This document shows, in pieces, positions 17,918 to 26,301 of a stretch of DNA of 64,000 bases. Each line of letters opens with the position of its first letter. The stretch's first letter is position 1. The notes under the pieces are model-generated. The model was given only the letters and a program-made list of their open reading frames with translations. It was not told the origin of the DNA and ran no database searches. The stretch spans positions 482,567 to 546,566 of the forward strand of contig NZ_JAGIAV010000004.1 in NCBI RefSeq assembly GCF_017744675.1, written 5' to 3'. The translations under genes and the position numbers were made by a program. This stretch comes from Flavobacterium sp. (lineage in GTDB: Bacteria; Bacteroidota; Bacteroidia; Flavobacteriales; Flavobacteriaceae).

Positions 17918-19012
17918 TTAAATTAATGGCAGACGCACTTCATAATAACCATTTGATTCGCTAAAAGTTGGCATTCTTTCAGATAAAATTTTATAGCGGA
18001 ATTCAATATTTTTATTTCCAATTCCAGTCGAAGCCAAGCTTTTTCCTGCAGTTCGCTGCAAGTTATTTCGAACAATAATATCTCCAGAATCAGATAAAAC
18101 AGTAATCGTAAGCGGATTGGCTAAGGTTGCCATATTGTGTTTTACGGCATTCTCTACCAATAATTGCAGTGTTAATGGCGGTAAATGAAGTGCCAGCGAA
18201 GCGGAATCGACTTCAACTTTCAAATCGATTTTTTCGCCTAATCTTTTCTTTAGCAAATAAAAATAAGCATTCAGGAATTCTATTTCCTCTTTTACCGTAA
18301 TGGTATCTTTATTGGAATTGGAAATCATATAACGATATACTCTCGTTATATTTTCTAAGAAAGAAGCCGCTTCTTTTTGATCTTCATAAATAAGTTCTGT
18401 CAGCGTGCTGAAATTATTGAAAACAAAATGCGGATCTAACTGCATCTTTAAAGATTCTAATTTCGAACGTGTTACTGCTTCTTGAAGCTCTGAGGCTTTA
18501 ACCTTTAATTCAGCTGTTTCTATAGCGTTTAAACGCCATCTGTTCAACAAAAATATTCCGGTATGAATGGCACTAATGAAAAGCGAAATAATCGCAGCCA
18601 TAATTTTTGACTGCCAAATGGTAACGAGATCATTTTCTTCTAATGCTGTACAGGGATACAAATAATCCCAAAGACAAGAGAAAAAATAGTTTAAAAGTAT
18701 ATTTCCGGCAATAAGACAAATAAATTGTGCTATTGCTCTAAAAACTGGATTTTGTTCCCAGCTTATGTAGTAATTTAATTTTCGCCCAACAAACAAAGTC
18801 AGTTCTGTAAGTATGGCGCAATAGAGCAGAATAATGAAGATATCGAAGGTTTGGTCTAAATCGAGCAAACCTTCCTCTTCAAAATTTCGGTATGGATTTA
18901 GAAAATAATACGAAGAAAGATAGACCAAAAAAACGGCTGGAATTACTATAACCCTGTAGTATTTATAGAAAAAATTCTTGCCTGATTTTTTATTTTGGTT
19001 CTTTCTACCCAT
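17918..19012 (-). CDS. LytS-type sensor histidine kinase
   Basis: The 364-residue membrane kinase has about four N-terminal membrane helices (residues 18-165) without a large outer domain. A coiled coil leads into a His_kinase box with phospho-histidine in LDPHFVFNNF, and an ATPase domain with N-box LLVENAVKHN and STGIGNKNI. It partners the LytTR regulator encoded 5 bp downstream. The gene starts 39 bp behind fabH on the same strand, so fabH, kinase and regulator may form a single transcript. Confidence 0.94.
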   Translation of the reverse strand: MGRKNQNKKSGKNFFYKYYRVIVIPAVFLVYLSSYYFLNPYRNFEEEGLLDLDQTFDIFIILLYCAILTELTLFVGRKLNYYISWEQNPVFRAIAQFICLIAGNILLNYFFSCLWDYLYPCTALEENDLVTIWQSKIMAAIISLFISAIHTGIFLLNRWRLNAIETAELKVKASELQEAVTRSKLESLKMQLDPHFVFNNFSTLTELIYEDQKEAASFLENITRVYRYMISNSNKDTITVKEEIEFLNAYFYLLKKRLGEKIDLKVEVDSASLALHLPPLTLQLLVENAVKHNMATLANPLTITVLSDSGDIIVRNNLQRTAGKSLASTGIGNKNIEFRYKILSERMPTFSESNGYYEVRLPLI

Positions 19013-19051
19013 TTATTCCCTCAACTCTAAAAATTGAAAAATCCTACCTTA

Positions 19052-20098
19052 TTAGTGTTCTACAAGAACAGCTTCTTCTTTTTTGTTTGCTCTTATAGTT
19101 GCAGCTGGATTTTTCTCGCGCATAACACCCCATTTCAAGCATGTTGCACCCCAAGAAAATCCTGCACCAAAAGTAGTGATCAATACATTTTGTCCTTCTT
19201 TAAAATCGTCTTTGAAATCCCATAAACACAACGGGACTGTAGCAGAAGTTGTATTTCCGTAACGATCGATATTTACTTTAACTTTTTCAAAATCAATATT
19301 TAGACTTTCGCTGACAGCAGTAATAATTCTTAAATTGGCTTGATGTGGTACAACCCAATCAATTTTATCTGCCTCTAAATCATTTTTTGCCAAAGCATCT
19401 TGCGAAACTTGACTCATTGCTGCAACGGCTCTTTTAAAAACAAAGGCTCCGTCTTGTTTTAAATAATGTGTTCTGTGCAAAAGACTCTGCATAGAAGTTG
19501 GATTTCTAGATCCTCCGGCTGGTACAGCAAGAGAAGAAACACCGCTTCCGTCTGTTTTTAAAATTGTTTTCATTAAACCTGCATCAGATTCAGTTTTTTC
19601 TAATAAAACTGCTCCTGCTCCATCTCCGAAAAGAATACAGGTATTGCGGTCTTCATAATCTACGATAGAGCTCATTTTGTCAGCTCCTACGATGATTAAT
19701 TTTTTGTAGCGTCCGCTTTCGATCATATTTGCCCCCATTTCAAGTGCATATAAAAATCCGCTGCAAGCTGCATTCATGTCAATTCCAAAAGCATTTGTAA
19801 GTCCGCTTTTATCGCAGACAATACTTGCTGTTGGTGCTAAAATGTGATCTGGAGTTGCTGTTGCCACAAGCAAAGCTTCAATCTCATTGCGATCTACATT
19901 ATAATTTTCGATAAGATTTTCAATCGCTGCGGCAGCCAGATCAGATGTTGCTGTGTCGTCGTCTGCGATTCTACGTTCTCTAATTCCAGTTCTTTTAATG
20001 ATCCATTCTTCTGATGTATCAACTGTTTCTGAAATCTTTTTATTGGTCAAAATTGATGATGGCACGAAACCACCTATTGCTGTAATAACTGCGCTCAT
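19052..20098 (-). CDS. fabH: 3-oxoacyl-ACP synthase III (KAS III)
   Basis: The 348-residue thiolase-fold enzyme has the full Cys-His-Asn triad: C112 in NAACSGFLYAL, H252 in VPHQANLRI and N282 in YGNTTSATVPL. It catalyses the first condensation of fatty acid synthesis (acyl-CoA with malonyl-ACP) in the cytoplasm. No other fab, plsX or rpmF gene is nearby. The C-terminus carries about 20 extra residues (KNPAATIRANKKEEAVLVEH) beyond the usual KAS III end. Flavobacteria often encode more than one FabH, so this may be a secondary copy; it may be co-transcribed with the two-component pair downstream. Confidence 0.94.
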   Translation of the reverse strand: MSAVITAIGGFVPSSILTNKKISETVDTSEEWIIKRTGIRERRIADDDTATSDLAAAAIENLIENYNVDRNEIEALLVATATPDHILAPTASIVCDKSGLTNAFGIDMNAACSGFLYALEMGANMIESGRYKKLIIVGADKMSSIVDYEDRNTCILFGDGAGAVLLEKTESDAGLMKTILKTDGSGVSSLAVPAGGSRNPTSMQSLLHRTHYLKQDGAFVFKRAVAAMSQVSQDALAKNDLEADKIDWVVPHQANLRIITAVSESLNIDFEKVKVNIDRYGNTTSATVPLCLWDFKDDFKEGQNVLITTFGAGFSWGATCLKWGVMREKNPAATIRANKKEEAVLVEH

Positions 20099-20681
20099 TT
20101 GTTTTTATTTTTTTAAGCTTTGTACTCTTAGAACCCAATGCTTACACTTTTCTCTTCTTTTCTCATTTAGAAACGATGCAGGAAACAACAATTGTATTCC
20201 TTAAAAGCCGATTAAATCTGCTGACATTGACTTTTTTAAGAAATACTGTTTTAAAAAACCTGAACAAGCTAAAAACACTATATAAAATCCAATTAAAATA
20301 AATTAAAAATCTACACGAAGTATCTCTCGGTTTTCCTTTGTATATAATCTTTAATTTATCTTATTTTTAAAATCATACAATGCTATTTCAATTTGTAGAT
20401 ATTTCCAATTATAGCTTTTGCCGTACGGATAAAAAAACTATCTGCATTAAGTTTTTGGAGTGCAGCAAAATTAATTTAAAAAAATCTGAATCAAGCAGAA
20501 TATTAAGAATAATTAACAAAACTGTCTGAAATGTTAAAATATAATTGTGATATCGGACAACAAACTCTAAAAATTATAGAATCCCTAAAATCAAAAAAAA
20601 TCTGTTAAAATTTATTTTGCTAAAATTTCTTCAAAAAAAACCTCTAATTTTTATATCATTATTTTTAAATCAAATCAATCT
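20099..20681. other. 583-bp AT-rich intergenic region without a convincing gene
   Basis: The stretch between the universal stress gene and fabH, both on the minus strand, is very AT-rich and shows no member of the repeat families found elsewhere in the window. The only short frame (20380-20529, plus strand, 49 codons) has biased, low-complexity composition and I do not accept it. The region must hold the fabH promoter, but I cannot point to a clear element. Confidence 0.5.
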
Positions 20682-21515
20682 TTAATAATTCGGAAACGAC
20701 AATAATGGGATATCAAGTCCTGCTGCTAGAATCCTAGTTTTGCTTCTGTGAACCAAAGAATCCCAAAAACCATATTTTTGTGGCACCATAATCAGTAAAT
20801 CGGCTTCATAATTCTTAATTTCTTTTCTGATTTCATTAATTACGGCATTTGATCTTACCGTTTTATATAGATATTTTACATCTTCAAATTCTTTTTCGAT
20901 ATTGGAATTCATTAAGATTCTGTGTTGTTCTTCTTTCAAATCATCCAATTTTTCGTCTACACTGAAAAATTCGATCTCTGCTCCAAAATCTCCTAAAGCA
21001 TTTTTGATCCAGCTAAATTTCTTAATAGCCGAAAAACTTAAGCTATCACAAGCATAAAGCACCTTTTTAATGTTTAAGAAACGTGCCTTTTCTGGAACAG
21101 CTAAAACGGGAATATGAAGGTTTTTGATCGCTGTTGTGGTCGAATTTCCTAGTAATTCCTGTTCAAAAGTGCGTTCTGCCATTCCCATTACCACAACATC
21201 TGCGTTTGTTTCAGCAATAATTTTCGGCAGTTCATCTTCCAAAAAAGAATAGGTGCAAATTGCCGAAGTTTCAATTTTAAACGACTCGGCAAGTTCTTTG
21301 GCGAGGCTTTCTAACCTAAAAATTGCTTTTTCAATCTGCTTTTGCATGGCATCTGCAGTAATATGCGAGTTGGCACTGTGCACACTCAACGAAAATGAAT
21401 TAAATAAAACCAATTTTGCGCCCGTAGCTTTTGCAAGTCCGGCTGCATAATTAACAGCATTGGTGGCGATGGCAGAAAAATTTGTCGCGGCGATTATAGT
21501 AAGAGGTGAATTCAT
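20682..21515 (-). CDS. Universal stress protein with tandem UspA domains
   Basis: The 277-residue protein has two UspA folds, about residues 1-145 and 150-277. The first starts TIIAATNFSAIATNAVNYA and ends with GNSTTTAIKNLHIPVLAVP, which resembles the GS-T--- nucleotide-binding motif. The second is more degenerate, with ALL-MVPQ replacing the canonical loop and VHRSKTRILAAGLDIPLL at the end. It is cytoplasmic and probably linked to stress or energy limitation. I start at the ATG at 21515; a TTG 9 bases upstream would add three residues only. It is divergent from the Crp/Fnr regulator. Confidence 0.88.
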   Translation of the reverse strand: MNSPLTIIAATNFSAIATNAVNYAAGLAKATGAKLVLFNSFSLSVHSANSHITADAMQKQIEKAIFRLESLAKELAESFKIETSAICTYSFLEDELPKIIAETNADVVVMGMAERTFEQELLGNSTTTAIKNLHIPVLAVPEKARFLNIKKVLYACDSLSFSAIKKFSWIKNALGDFGAEIEFFSVDEKLDDLKEEQHRILMNSNIEKEFEDVKYLYKTVRSNAVINEIRKEIKNYEADLLIMVPQKYGFWDSLVHRSKTRILAAGLDIPLLSFPNY

Positions 21516-21729
21516 AAAATACAATTAAGCTTTTGTGCAAAATTGCTCAAATTAAGGCTTGAAGCTTTTTTTATGTAACCGAATAATCATTTTTGGTGAC
21601 TCAAACGTAAAATATCATTCCTGAAAAAACTGGCTTTACTTTTTTGTTTCTTACTTTAAAAACGGCAGAAAATAATCGGCTCTGACCGTTTTAATATTTA
21701 TTACTTTTACTGGGATTAAAACTTTAGCA

Positions 21730-22314
21730 ATGGATGCCAAATATCTATTAAAAGAACATGTTTCAAAAATTGTTGCCTTAACCGATGAGCAATTTGATTA
21801 TTTCTTTTCTCATTTTAAAGCAGCATCTTTTAAGAAAGGACAAACTATTATTAGCGAAGGTCAAGACGTTGAGCAAGAGTATTTTGTTGTTTCAGGCTGT
21901 TTGAAATCCTTTTATGTTAATGATGAAGTAAAAATGTACATTCTGCAGTTTGCCATGCCAACTTGGTGGGCGTCTGATTATGCCGCACTTTACAACAAAA
22001 CCAAAGCTACTATAAATGTTGATTGTATTTCGGATGTTGAAATTCTTTGTCTTTCCAATGAGGATCGGGAGAAAATCTGCAGTGAAATACACGAAGTTGA
22101 GCATTTTTTCAGATGGAGAACCAATCGCGGTTATGTGGCTTCTCAAAAAAGATTGCTTTCTTTTATGAATAATGACACCAAAACAAGATATGAAGAATTG
22201 CTTTCATTGTATCCTGCTCTATACAATACTGTTCCAAAACATTTAATCGCCGCTTATCTGGGTGTTTCCAGAGAAACTTTAAGCCGATTATATAACGCTT
22301 CTAAACCCCATTGA
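21730..22314 (+). CDS. Crp/Fnr family transcriptional regulator
   Basis: The 194-residue protein has a cyclic-nucleotide-binding-like beta barrel (residues about 10-115) and a C-terminal winged helix with the recognition helix in IAAYLGVSRETLSRLY. No FNR-type cysteine cluster is seen, and the cAMP-contact residues are not obvious. The Bacteroidota members of this subfamily usually regulate neighbouring oxidoreductase genes. A near-perfect CRP-type palindrome lies 5 bp behind the stop codon, in front of the YceI operon, so this protein probably controls that operon. Confidence 0.9.
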   Translation: MDAKYLLKEHVSKIVALTDEQFDYFFSHFKAASFKKGQTIISEGQDVEQEYFVVSGCLKSFYVNDEVKMYILQFAMPTWWASDYAALYNKTKATINVDCISDVEILCLSNEDREKICSEIHEVEHFFRWRTNRGYVASQKRLLSFMNNDTKTRYEELLSLYPALYNTVPKHLIAAYLGVSRETLSRLYNASKPH

Positions 22315-22318
22315 CGAA

Positions 22319-22364
22319 TGTGATCTACATCACGTAATCAATTTTGAATGTCACCATTACTTTG
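22319..22364 (+). promoter_or_regulatory. CRP/FNR-type operator and promoter of the YceI operon
   Basis: TGTGATCTACATCACG (22319-22334) matches the CRP consensus TGTGA-N6-TCACA except for the last base. A TTACTTTG element (22357-22364), one mismatch from TAnnTTTG, follows. If transcription starts about five bases after it, the operator centre would lie near -42, the position used for class II activation. The nearest regulator gene is the Crp/Fnr homologue directly upstream. Confidence 0.72.
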
Positions 22365-22399
22365 TACTATAAATTAATAACAATTTAAAATACAGAATA

Positions 22400-22933
22400 A
22401 TGGAAACTAAAAATTTTAAAATTTCGAATACTGAGAGTCAAGTAAACTGGATTGGAAAAAAAGTTACTGGACAACACAATGGAACAATTAATATCGAGGA
22501 AGGTAATTTTACTTTTTCTAATGACGAACTTACTGGCGGAAATGTCGTTATTGACACTACTTCTATCGTAATTCTTGACGTTACCGATTCCGCAACCAAT
22601 CAGCAATTTGCTGGACATCTAGCTTCTGACGATTTCTTTTCTATCGACAAATTCAAAAGCGCTTCTTTAGACATCACAGCTGTTTCTAAACAAGCTGAAT
22701 CAGCTTATTTTATTGAAGGCAATCTTACGATTAAAGCCATCACGCATCCTATTGGATTTAATTTGGAAGTAAAAAGAAACGAAAACGACTTGAAAGCTTC
22801 AGGCAAAATCATCATCGACAGAACCAAATACGATATGAAATTCCGTTCTGGAAATTTCTTCACCAATCTTGGCGATACTTTGATTTACAATGATTTTGAA
22901 TTGGATGTAAACCTAACAGCTAAACTTGCTTAA
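22400..22933 (+). CDS. YceI family protein
   Basis: The 177-residue protein is a YceI/lipocalin-like beta barrel, a fold that binds isoprenoid-type lipids. It opens with FKISNTESQVNWIGKKVTGQHNGTI, contains DLTIKAITHPIGF-like text (residues about 107-118) and ends in the conserved FTNLGDTLIYNDFELDV. Unlike periplasmic family members it has no signal peptide, so it should be cytoplasmic. It is the first gene of a five-gene operon; the tautomerase gene follows after 12 bp. Confidence 0.92.
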   Translation: METKNFKISNTESQVNWIGKKVTGQHNGTINIEEGNFTFSNDELTGGNVVIDTTSIVILDVTDSATNQQFAGHLASDDFFSIDKFKSASLDITAVSKQAESAYFIEGNLTIKAITHPIGFNLEVKRNENDLKASGKIIIDRTKYDMKFRSGNFFTNLGDTLIYNDFELDVNLTAKLA

Positions 22934-22945
22934 TACCTAGAAATC

Positions 22946-23164
22946 ATGCCATACGTAAAAATTGAAGTAACTCGTGAAGGCGTTACAAGAGAACAAAAAC
23001 AGCAGCTGATAGCTGGCATTACGCAACTAATAACAGATGTTTTAGACAAAGATCCGAGCCTTACGCATATTGTCATTCAGGAAATAGAACTGGACGATTG
23101 GGGATTTGCTGGCGAACAAGTTTCTGTATTGCGCGAAAGAGGGATTACAGCTCAAAAGAAATAA
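22946..23164 (+). CDS. 4-oxalocrotonate tautomerase family protein
   Basis: The 72-residue protein begins MPYVKIEVT, which after removal of Met leaves the catalytic N-terminal proline of the tautomerase superfamily. The conserved EQKQQLIAGIT helix follows. The C-terminal half (VIQEIELDDWGFAGE) matches the usual dimer region. It would catalyse keto-enol tautomerisation of an unknown small metabolite. It lies inside the YceI operon with gaps of 12 and 16 bp to its neighbours. Confidence 0.9.
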   Translation: MPYVKIEVTREGVTREQKQQLIAGITQLITDVLDKDPSLTHIVIQEIELDDWGFAGEQVSVLRERGITAQKK

Positions 23165-23180
23165 TTTAAAACCAGAAAAA

Positions 23181-23918
23181 ATGAAAACAATTATAGTAAC
23201 CGGCGCTTCGACAGGCATCGGTAAATCAATAGCTCAATTATTTTTAGAAAAAGGCTATAACGTGGTCATCAACTCTGCCAATTTGCAGAATCTTGAAACT
23301 ACTTTTAAAGAACTTGGGCATCATAGCCAATTGGCGATGGTACAAGGTGATGTAAGTCAAATTGCAACAGGAAAACAATTAGTTCAAACAGCCTTAGAAC
23401 GTTTTGGAAGTGTTGATGTATTGATAAACAATGCCGGAATATTTCAGCCACAATCTTTCTTAGATGTTGAAGAAAAAGATTTGGATCGCTTTTTAAACAT
23501 CAATTTAAAAGGGACTTATTTTACAAGCCAAGCTGCAGTAAAACAGATGCTCCAACAAGGTGAAGGTTCAATCATTAATATCGGAACTGTTTTGGTTGAC
23601 CATGCTATTGACGGCTTTCCTGCTACTGCACCAATTTCAAGCAAGGGCGGTATTCATGCTTTTACGAAACAGCTTGCAGCTGAGTTCGGAAAAAACAATA
23701 TTCGAGTAAATGCTATTGCTCCTGGTATCATTAGAAGTCCGCTGCAGGCAAAAACGGGTGTAGATAATGCAGATAGTCTGGCTGGTTTGCATCTTTTGAA
23801 ACGAATTGGAGAAACAAACGATGTTGCACAACTGGCGCTTTATTTGGCCGAAAGCAATTTTGTGACAGGCGAAATTATTAATTTAGATGGCGGTCACGTT
23901 GCGGGTCACAGCATTTGA
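23181..23918 (+). CDS. SDR family protein with altered catalytic motif
   Basis: The 245-residue Rossmann protein has the cofactor motif TGASTGIG (residues 7-14), NNAG, and the C-terminal PG-IRSPLQ and LDGGH segments of classical short-chain dehydrogenases. The catalytic YxxxK motif is altered: the Lys is present in ISSKGG, but the position four residues before it is Pro (A-P-I-S-S-K), and the usual catalytic Ser region reads NIGTVLV. It may use another residue, or may have lost dehydrogenase activity. I start at the ATG at 23181; an upstream TTG frame runs back into the tautomerase gene. Confidence 0.88.
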   Translation: MKTIIVTGASTGIGKSIAQLFLEKGYNVVINSANLQNLETTFKELGHHSQLAMVQGDVSQIATGKQLVQTALERFGSVDVLINNAGIFQPQSFLDVEEKDLDRFLNINLKGTYFTSQAAVKQMLQQGEGSIINIGTVLVDHAIDGFPATAPISSKGGIHAFTKQLAAEFGKNNIRVNAIAPGIIRSPLQAKTGVDNADSLAGLHLLKRIGETNDVAQLALYLAESNFVTGEIINLDGGHVAGHSI

Positions 23919-23938
23919 TAACTTCAAAACTTTAAATC

Positions 23939-24313
23939 ATGGAAAATTTTGGCACAAACGCAGCCTTGATTACAGCTGTGCTTATGAATTATTTTAACGG
24001 AATTTATAACGGCGATGTTACTTTATTGCAAAGTGTATTTCATCCGCAAGCAATTATTGGTTTTGATTTGAATGGAGAAACGCATTTCAAAACCGTAAAT
24101 CAATATCTGGAAGGCGTTAAAAACCGTAAAAGTCCGCAGGAATTGGAAGAAGAATTCAAAATGAAAATCTTATCTTTAGAAATTATCAATAATACCGCTG
24201 TCGCGAAAGTGCAAGTTCCGATATTCGAGTTCAATTATTATGACTTTTTAAGCCTTATTGTCGTTGACGGCAAATGGGTTATCAGCAATAAATTAGCAAC
24301 TAAAGTAAATTAA
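23939..24313 (+). CDS. NTF2-like (SnoaL/lumazine-binding type) protein
   Basis: The 124-residue protein is likely a single NTF2-like cone fold: an N-terminal helix pair with YFNGIYNGDVTLLQSVFHPQAIIGFDL, then beta strands ending VVDGKWVISNKLATKV. Such proteins act as small isomerases, dehydratases or binding proteins; the function here is unknown. It sits between the SDR and the flavin oxidoreductase in the operon, with 20- and 6-bp gaps. Confidence 0.85.
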   Translation: MENFGTNAALITAVLMNYFNGIYNGDVTLLQSVFHPQAIIGFDLNGETHFKTVNQYLEGVKNRKSPQELEEEFKMKILSLEIINNTAVAKVQVPIFEFNYYDFLSLIVVDGKWVISNKLATKVN

Positions 24314-24319
24314 AATACA

Positions 24320-25399
24320 ATGTGGAATTCAACCAAAATAACACAATTACTAGGTATTGAGTATCCAATTTTACAAGGTCCGATGGGCGGTGGTTTTTCA
24401 ACTGCCGCTCTATTGGCTTCTGTAAGCAACGCGGGCGGATTGGGCAGTTACGGTGCTTATACGCTTACTCCAGAAGAAATTCGAGAAGCGGGAAAAGAAA
24501 TTAAACTCGCTACTTCTAAACCTTACAATATCAATTTATGGGTTAATGATGTAGATAAAAGTCTTTTAAATTATCCTGCAGAAAAACTGGAAAAGATAAA
24601 ACAGCAATTTAAACCTTATTTTGATGAATTAGGAATTCCGCTTCCCGATTTATCTTCTGATATTCCGTCTAAATTTGAAAAACAAGTAGAAGTTTTATTC
24701 GAACTCAAACCAGCTGTTTTTAGTTTCATTTTCGGAATCCCTTCAAAAGAAATCCTTCAAGAAAGTCGAAAATTGGGAATAAAAACCATTGGCGCAGCAA
24801 CCACTTTAGAAGAAGCATTAGCCTTAGAAGATGCTGAAGTTGATGCCATTATCGCAGCAGGATTTGAAGCAGGCGGACACAGACCATCCTTTTTAAAACC
24901 AGCACAGGAATCTTTTACAGGATTATTCAGCCTTGTACAACAACTAAAAGCAAAAACCAAAACACCAATTATTGCCGCAGGTGGAATCATAGATGCAAAA
25001 GGAATTGCTGCTGCTTTAACTTTAGGCGCTGATGCCGTACAACTAGGAACTGCTTTTATGGTTACGGATGAATCTGGCGCTGCTCCTATTCATAAAGAAA
25101 TGTTATTTAAGAATCCGAATGTGCCAACTACGGTTTCAAAATCGCTTACAGGAAGAATGGGCCGAATGATCAGCAATAAAATCTCTGATGCTGTTCCTTT
25201 TGAAACCGAAGTGCTCCCTTTTCCACTTCAAACCAAATTAATCGCACCTTTGAAAGTCGCCGCACTCGCTCAAGGAAGAACAGATATGATTAGTTTTTGG
25301 TCGGGACAAAACACAAGCAATTTAAAACATCATAAAGCCAACGAATTGATGCAGTCTCTAATTACTGAAACAGCTGCATTTTACCGCAAAGCACGCTAA
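24320..25399 (+). CDS. NAD(P)H-dependent flavin oxidoreductase / nitronate monooxygenase family
   Basis: The 359-residue TIM-barrel FMN enzyme opens with LLGIEYPILQGPMGGG. It has the family motif AGFEAGGHRPSF (residues about 187-198), IIAAGGIIDAKGIAAAL and LGADAVQLGTAFMVTDESGA for FMN phosphate binding. Members oxidise nitronates or act as NADH:quinone or enoyl reductases. It closes the YceI operon. The last codons and the stop (FYRKAR then TAA) are made from the GCAAAG intergenic repeat, which reads TTTACCGCAAAGCACGCTAA here. Confidence 0.92.
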   Translation: MWNSTKITQLLGIEYPILQGPMGGGFSTAALLASVSNAGGLGSYGAYTLTPEEIREAGKEIKLATSKPYNINLWVNDVDKSLLNYPAEKLEKIKQQFKPYFDELGIPLPDLSSDIPSKFEKQVEVLFELKPAVFSFIFGIPSKEILQESRKLGIKTIGAATTLEEALALEDAEVDAIIAAGFEAGGHRPSFLKPAQESFTGLFSLVQQLKAKTKTPIIAAGGIIDAKGIAAALTLGADAVQLGTAFMVTDESGAAPIHKEMLFKNPNVPTTVSKSLTGRMGRMISNKISDAVPFETEVLPFPLQTKLIAPLKVAALAQGRTDMISFWSGQNTSNLKHHKANELMQSLITETAAFYRKAR

Positions 25400-25682
25400 G
25401 TTTAATTAAATTGTTTCATGTTTCAAGTTTCATGTTTCACGTTTCATGTTTCACGTTTCATGTTGAAATGCTTGTGTGTTTAACCGCAAAGTACGCTAAG
25501 TTTTTTTTCTCTAGATTGTGTTTTAAGTTCGCAAAGCTTTGTGGATTAGAACGATGCCAATTGCTCGCAAAGTCGCGAAGTCGCAGAGTTTTTAAATTCT
25601 TCGCAACTTCGCGACTTTGCGAGATTAAAAAAACTTAGCGTGCTTTGCGAAAAATCCTAGCGTGCTTTGCGGTTAAACCCAT
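25382..25682. repeat. GCAAAG inverted repeat with a TTTCATG tandem
   Basis: The left arm ACCGCAAAGCACGCTAAG starts inside the end of the flavin oxidoreductase gene, and the right arm AGCGTGCTTTGCGGTTAAA ends at about 25677. Between them lie a tandem of GTTTCATGTTTCACG-like units (25416-25462) and a hairpin with CGCAAAGTCGCGAAG / CTTCGCGACTTTGCG arms. No gene is present. Confidence 0.75.
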
Positions 25683-25719
25683 CCAGCATTTCACATTTCA
25701 CATTTCACAACTCAAAGAC

Positions 25720-25794
25720 TGTCCATTTCATCCTGAAGTTTGTCCGCTTCAACCTATTTCCGATTTCGTTTTTAAGGCATTCGACGCACATTTG
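25720..25794 (+). promoter_or_regulatory. Shared operator-promoter module 1 (before DoxX)
   Basis: TGTCCATTTCA (25720-25730) and TGTCCGCTTCA (25741-25751) are direct repeats exactly 21 bp apart. Exactly 35 bp later comes CACATTTG (25787-25794), one mismatch from TAnnTTTG. The same architecture with the same spacings precedes the two hydrolase operons. The 21-bp period fits a LytTR regulator, and one is encoded 0.6 kb away. Confidence 0.8.
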
Positions 25795-25824
25795 TACCGT
25801 TAAATAACTATAAATATCAAAATC

Positions 25825-26220
25825 ATGAACTCAAAAACAACAAAAATTATCTATTGGACAGGCGCAGTATTAACTTCTTTATGGTTTGGCGCAAGCGGTT
25901 TCTTCGAATTAACAAACAATCCATTGGTTTGGGGAATCACACAGCAATTAGGTTATCCAGCGCATTTTATTTATATCCTTGGTGTTTTTAAAGTAGCCGG
26001 TGTTATTACACTTTTAATTCCGAACAAATTACTGAGATTGAAAGAATGGGTTTTCGCAGGTATCTTTTTCGACATTATCTTTGCTTTCTTTTCAAAAATA
26101 GCCGTTTTAGGTTTTGGCGCAGCAACAGATGCTATAATCGCCTTTGTAATGGTAAGCGTAACTTATGCAATGTATAGAAAATTATATATGGCAACTTACA
26201 CTCCATCAGAAATCAACTAA
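25825..26220 (+). CDS. DoxX-like small membrane protein
   Basis: The 131-residue protein has four predicted membrane helices and begins KIIYWTGAVLTSLWFGASGFFELT, the typical opening of DoxX-like proteins. LGYPAHFIYILGVFKVAGVITLL and a second GAATDAIIAFVMV helix follow. DoxX proteins are often linked to redox or organic-compound stress, without a firm biochemical role. The gene is transcribed alone from operator module 1 and ends in a strong terminator, so it is probably one target of the same regulator as the two hydrolase operons. Confidence 0.88.
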   Translation: MNSKTTKIIYWTGAVLTSLWFGASGFFELTNNPLVWGITQQLGYPAHFIYILGVFKVAGVITLLIPNKLLRLKEWVFAGIFFDIIFAFFSKIAVLGFGAATDAIIAFVMVSVTYAMYRKLYMATYTPSEIN

Positions 26221-26241
26221 TAACAAAACTACATCAAAATG

Positions 26242-26274
26242 AAAATGCCTAATACTTGAATATTAGGCATTTTA
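26242..26274 (+). terminator. Rho-independent terminator after the DoxX gene
   Basis: AAAATGCCTAATA and TATTAGGCATTTT pair perfectly over 13 bp around the loop CTTGAA and lead into a T-rich tail, 22 bp behind the stop. Confidence 0.88.
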
Positions 26275-26301
26275 TTATTTTTTATTTTAATACAAATCAA
26301 A

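Noticed and set aside
20380..20529. 49-codon frame upstream of fabH
   Set aside because: Low-complexity composition, no promoter, no neighbour on the same strand and no family resemblance.
25411..25638. 75-codon frame with FHVSSFMFHVSC repeats
   Set aside because: It is the translation of a TTTCATG tandem and repeat hairpins, not a gene.
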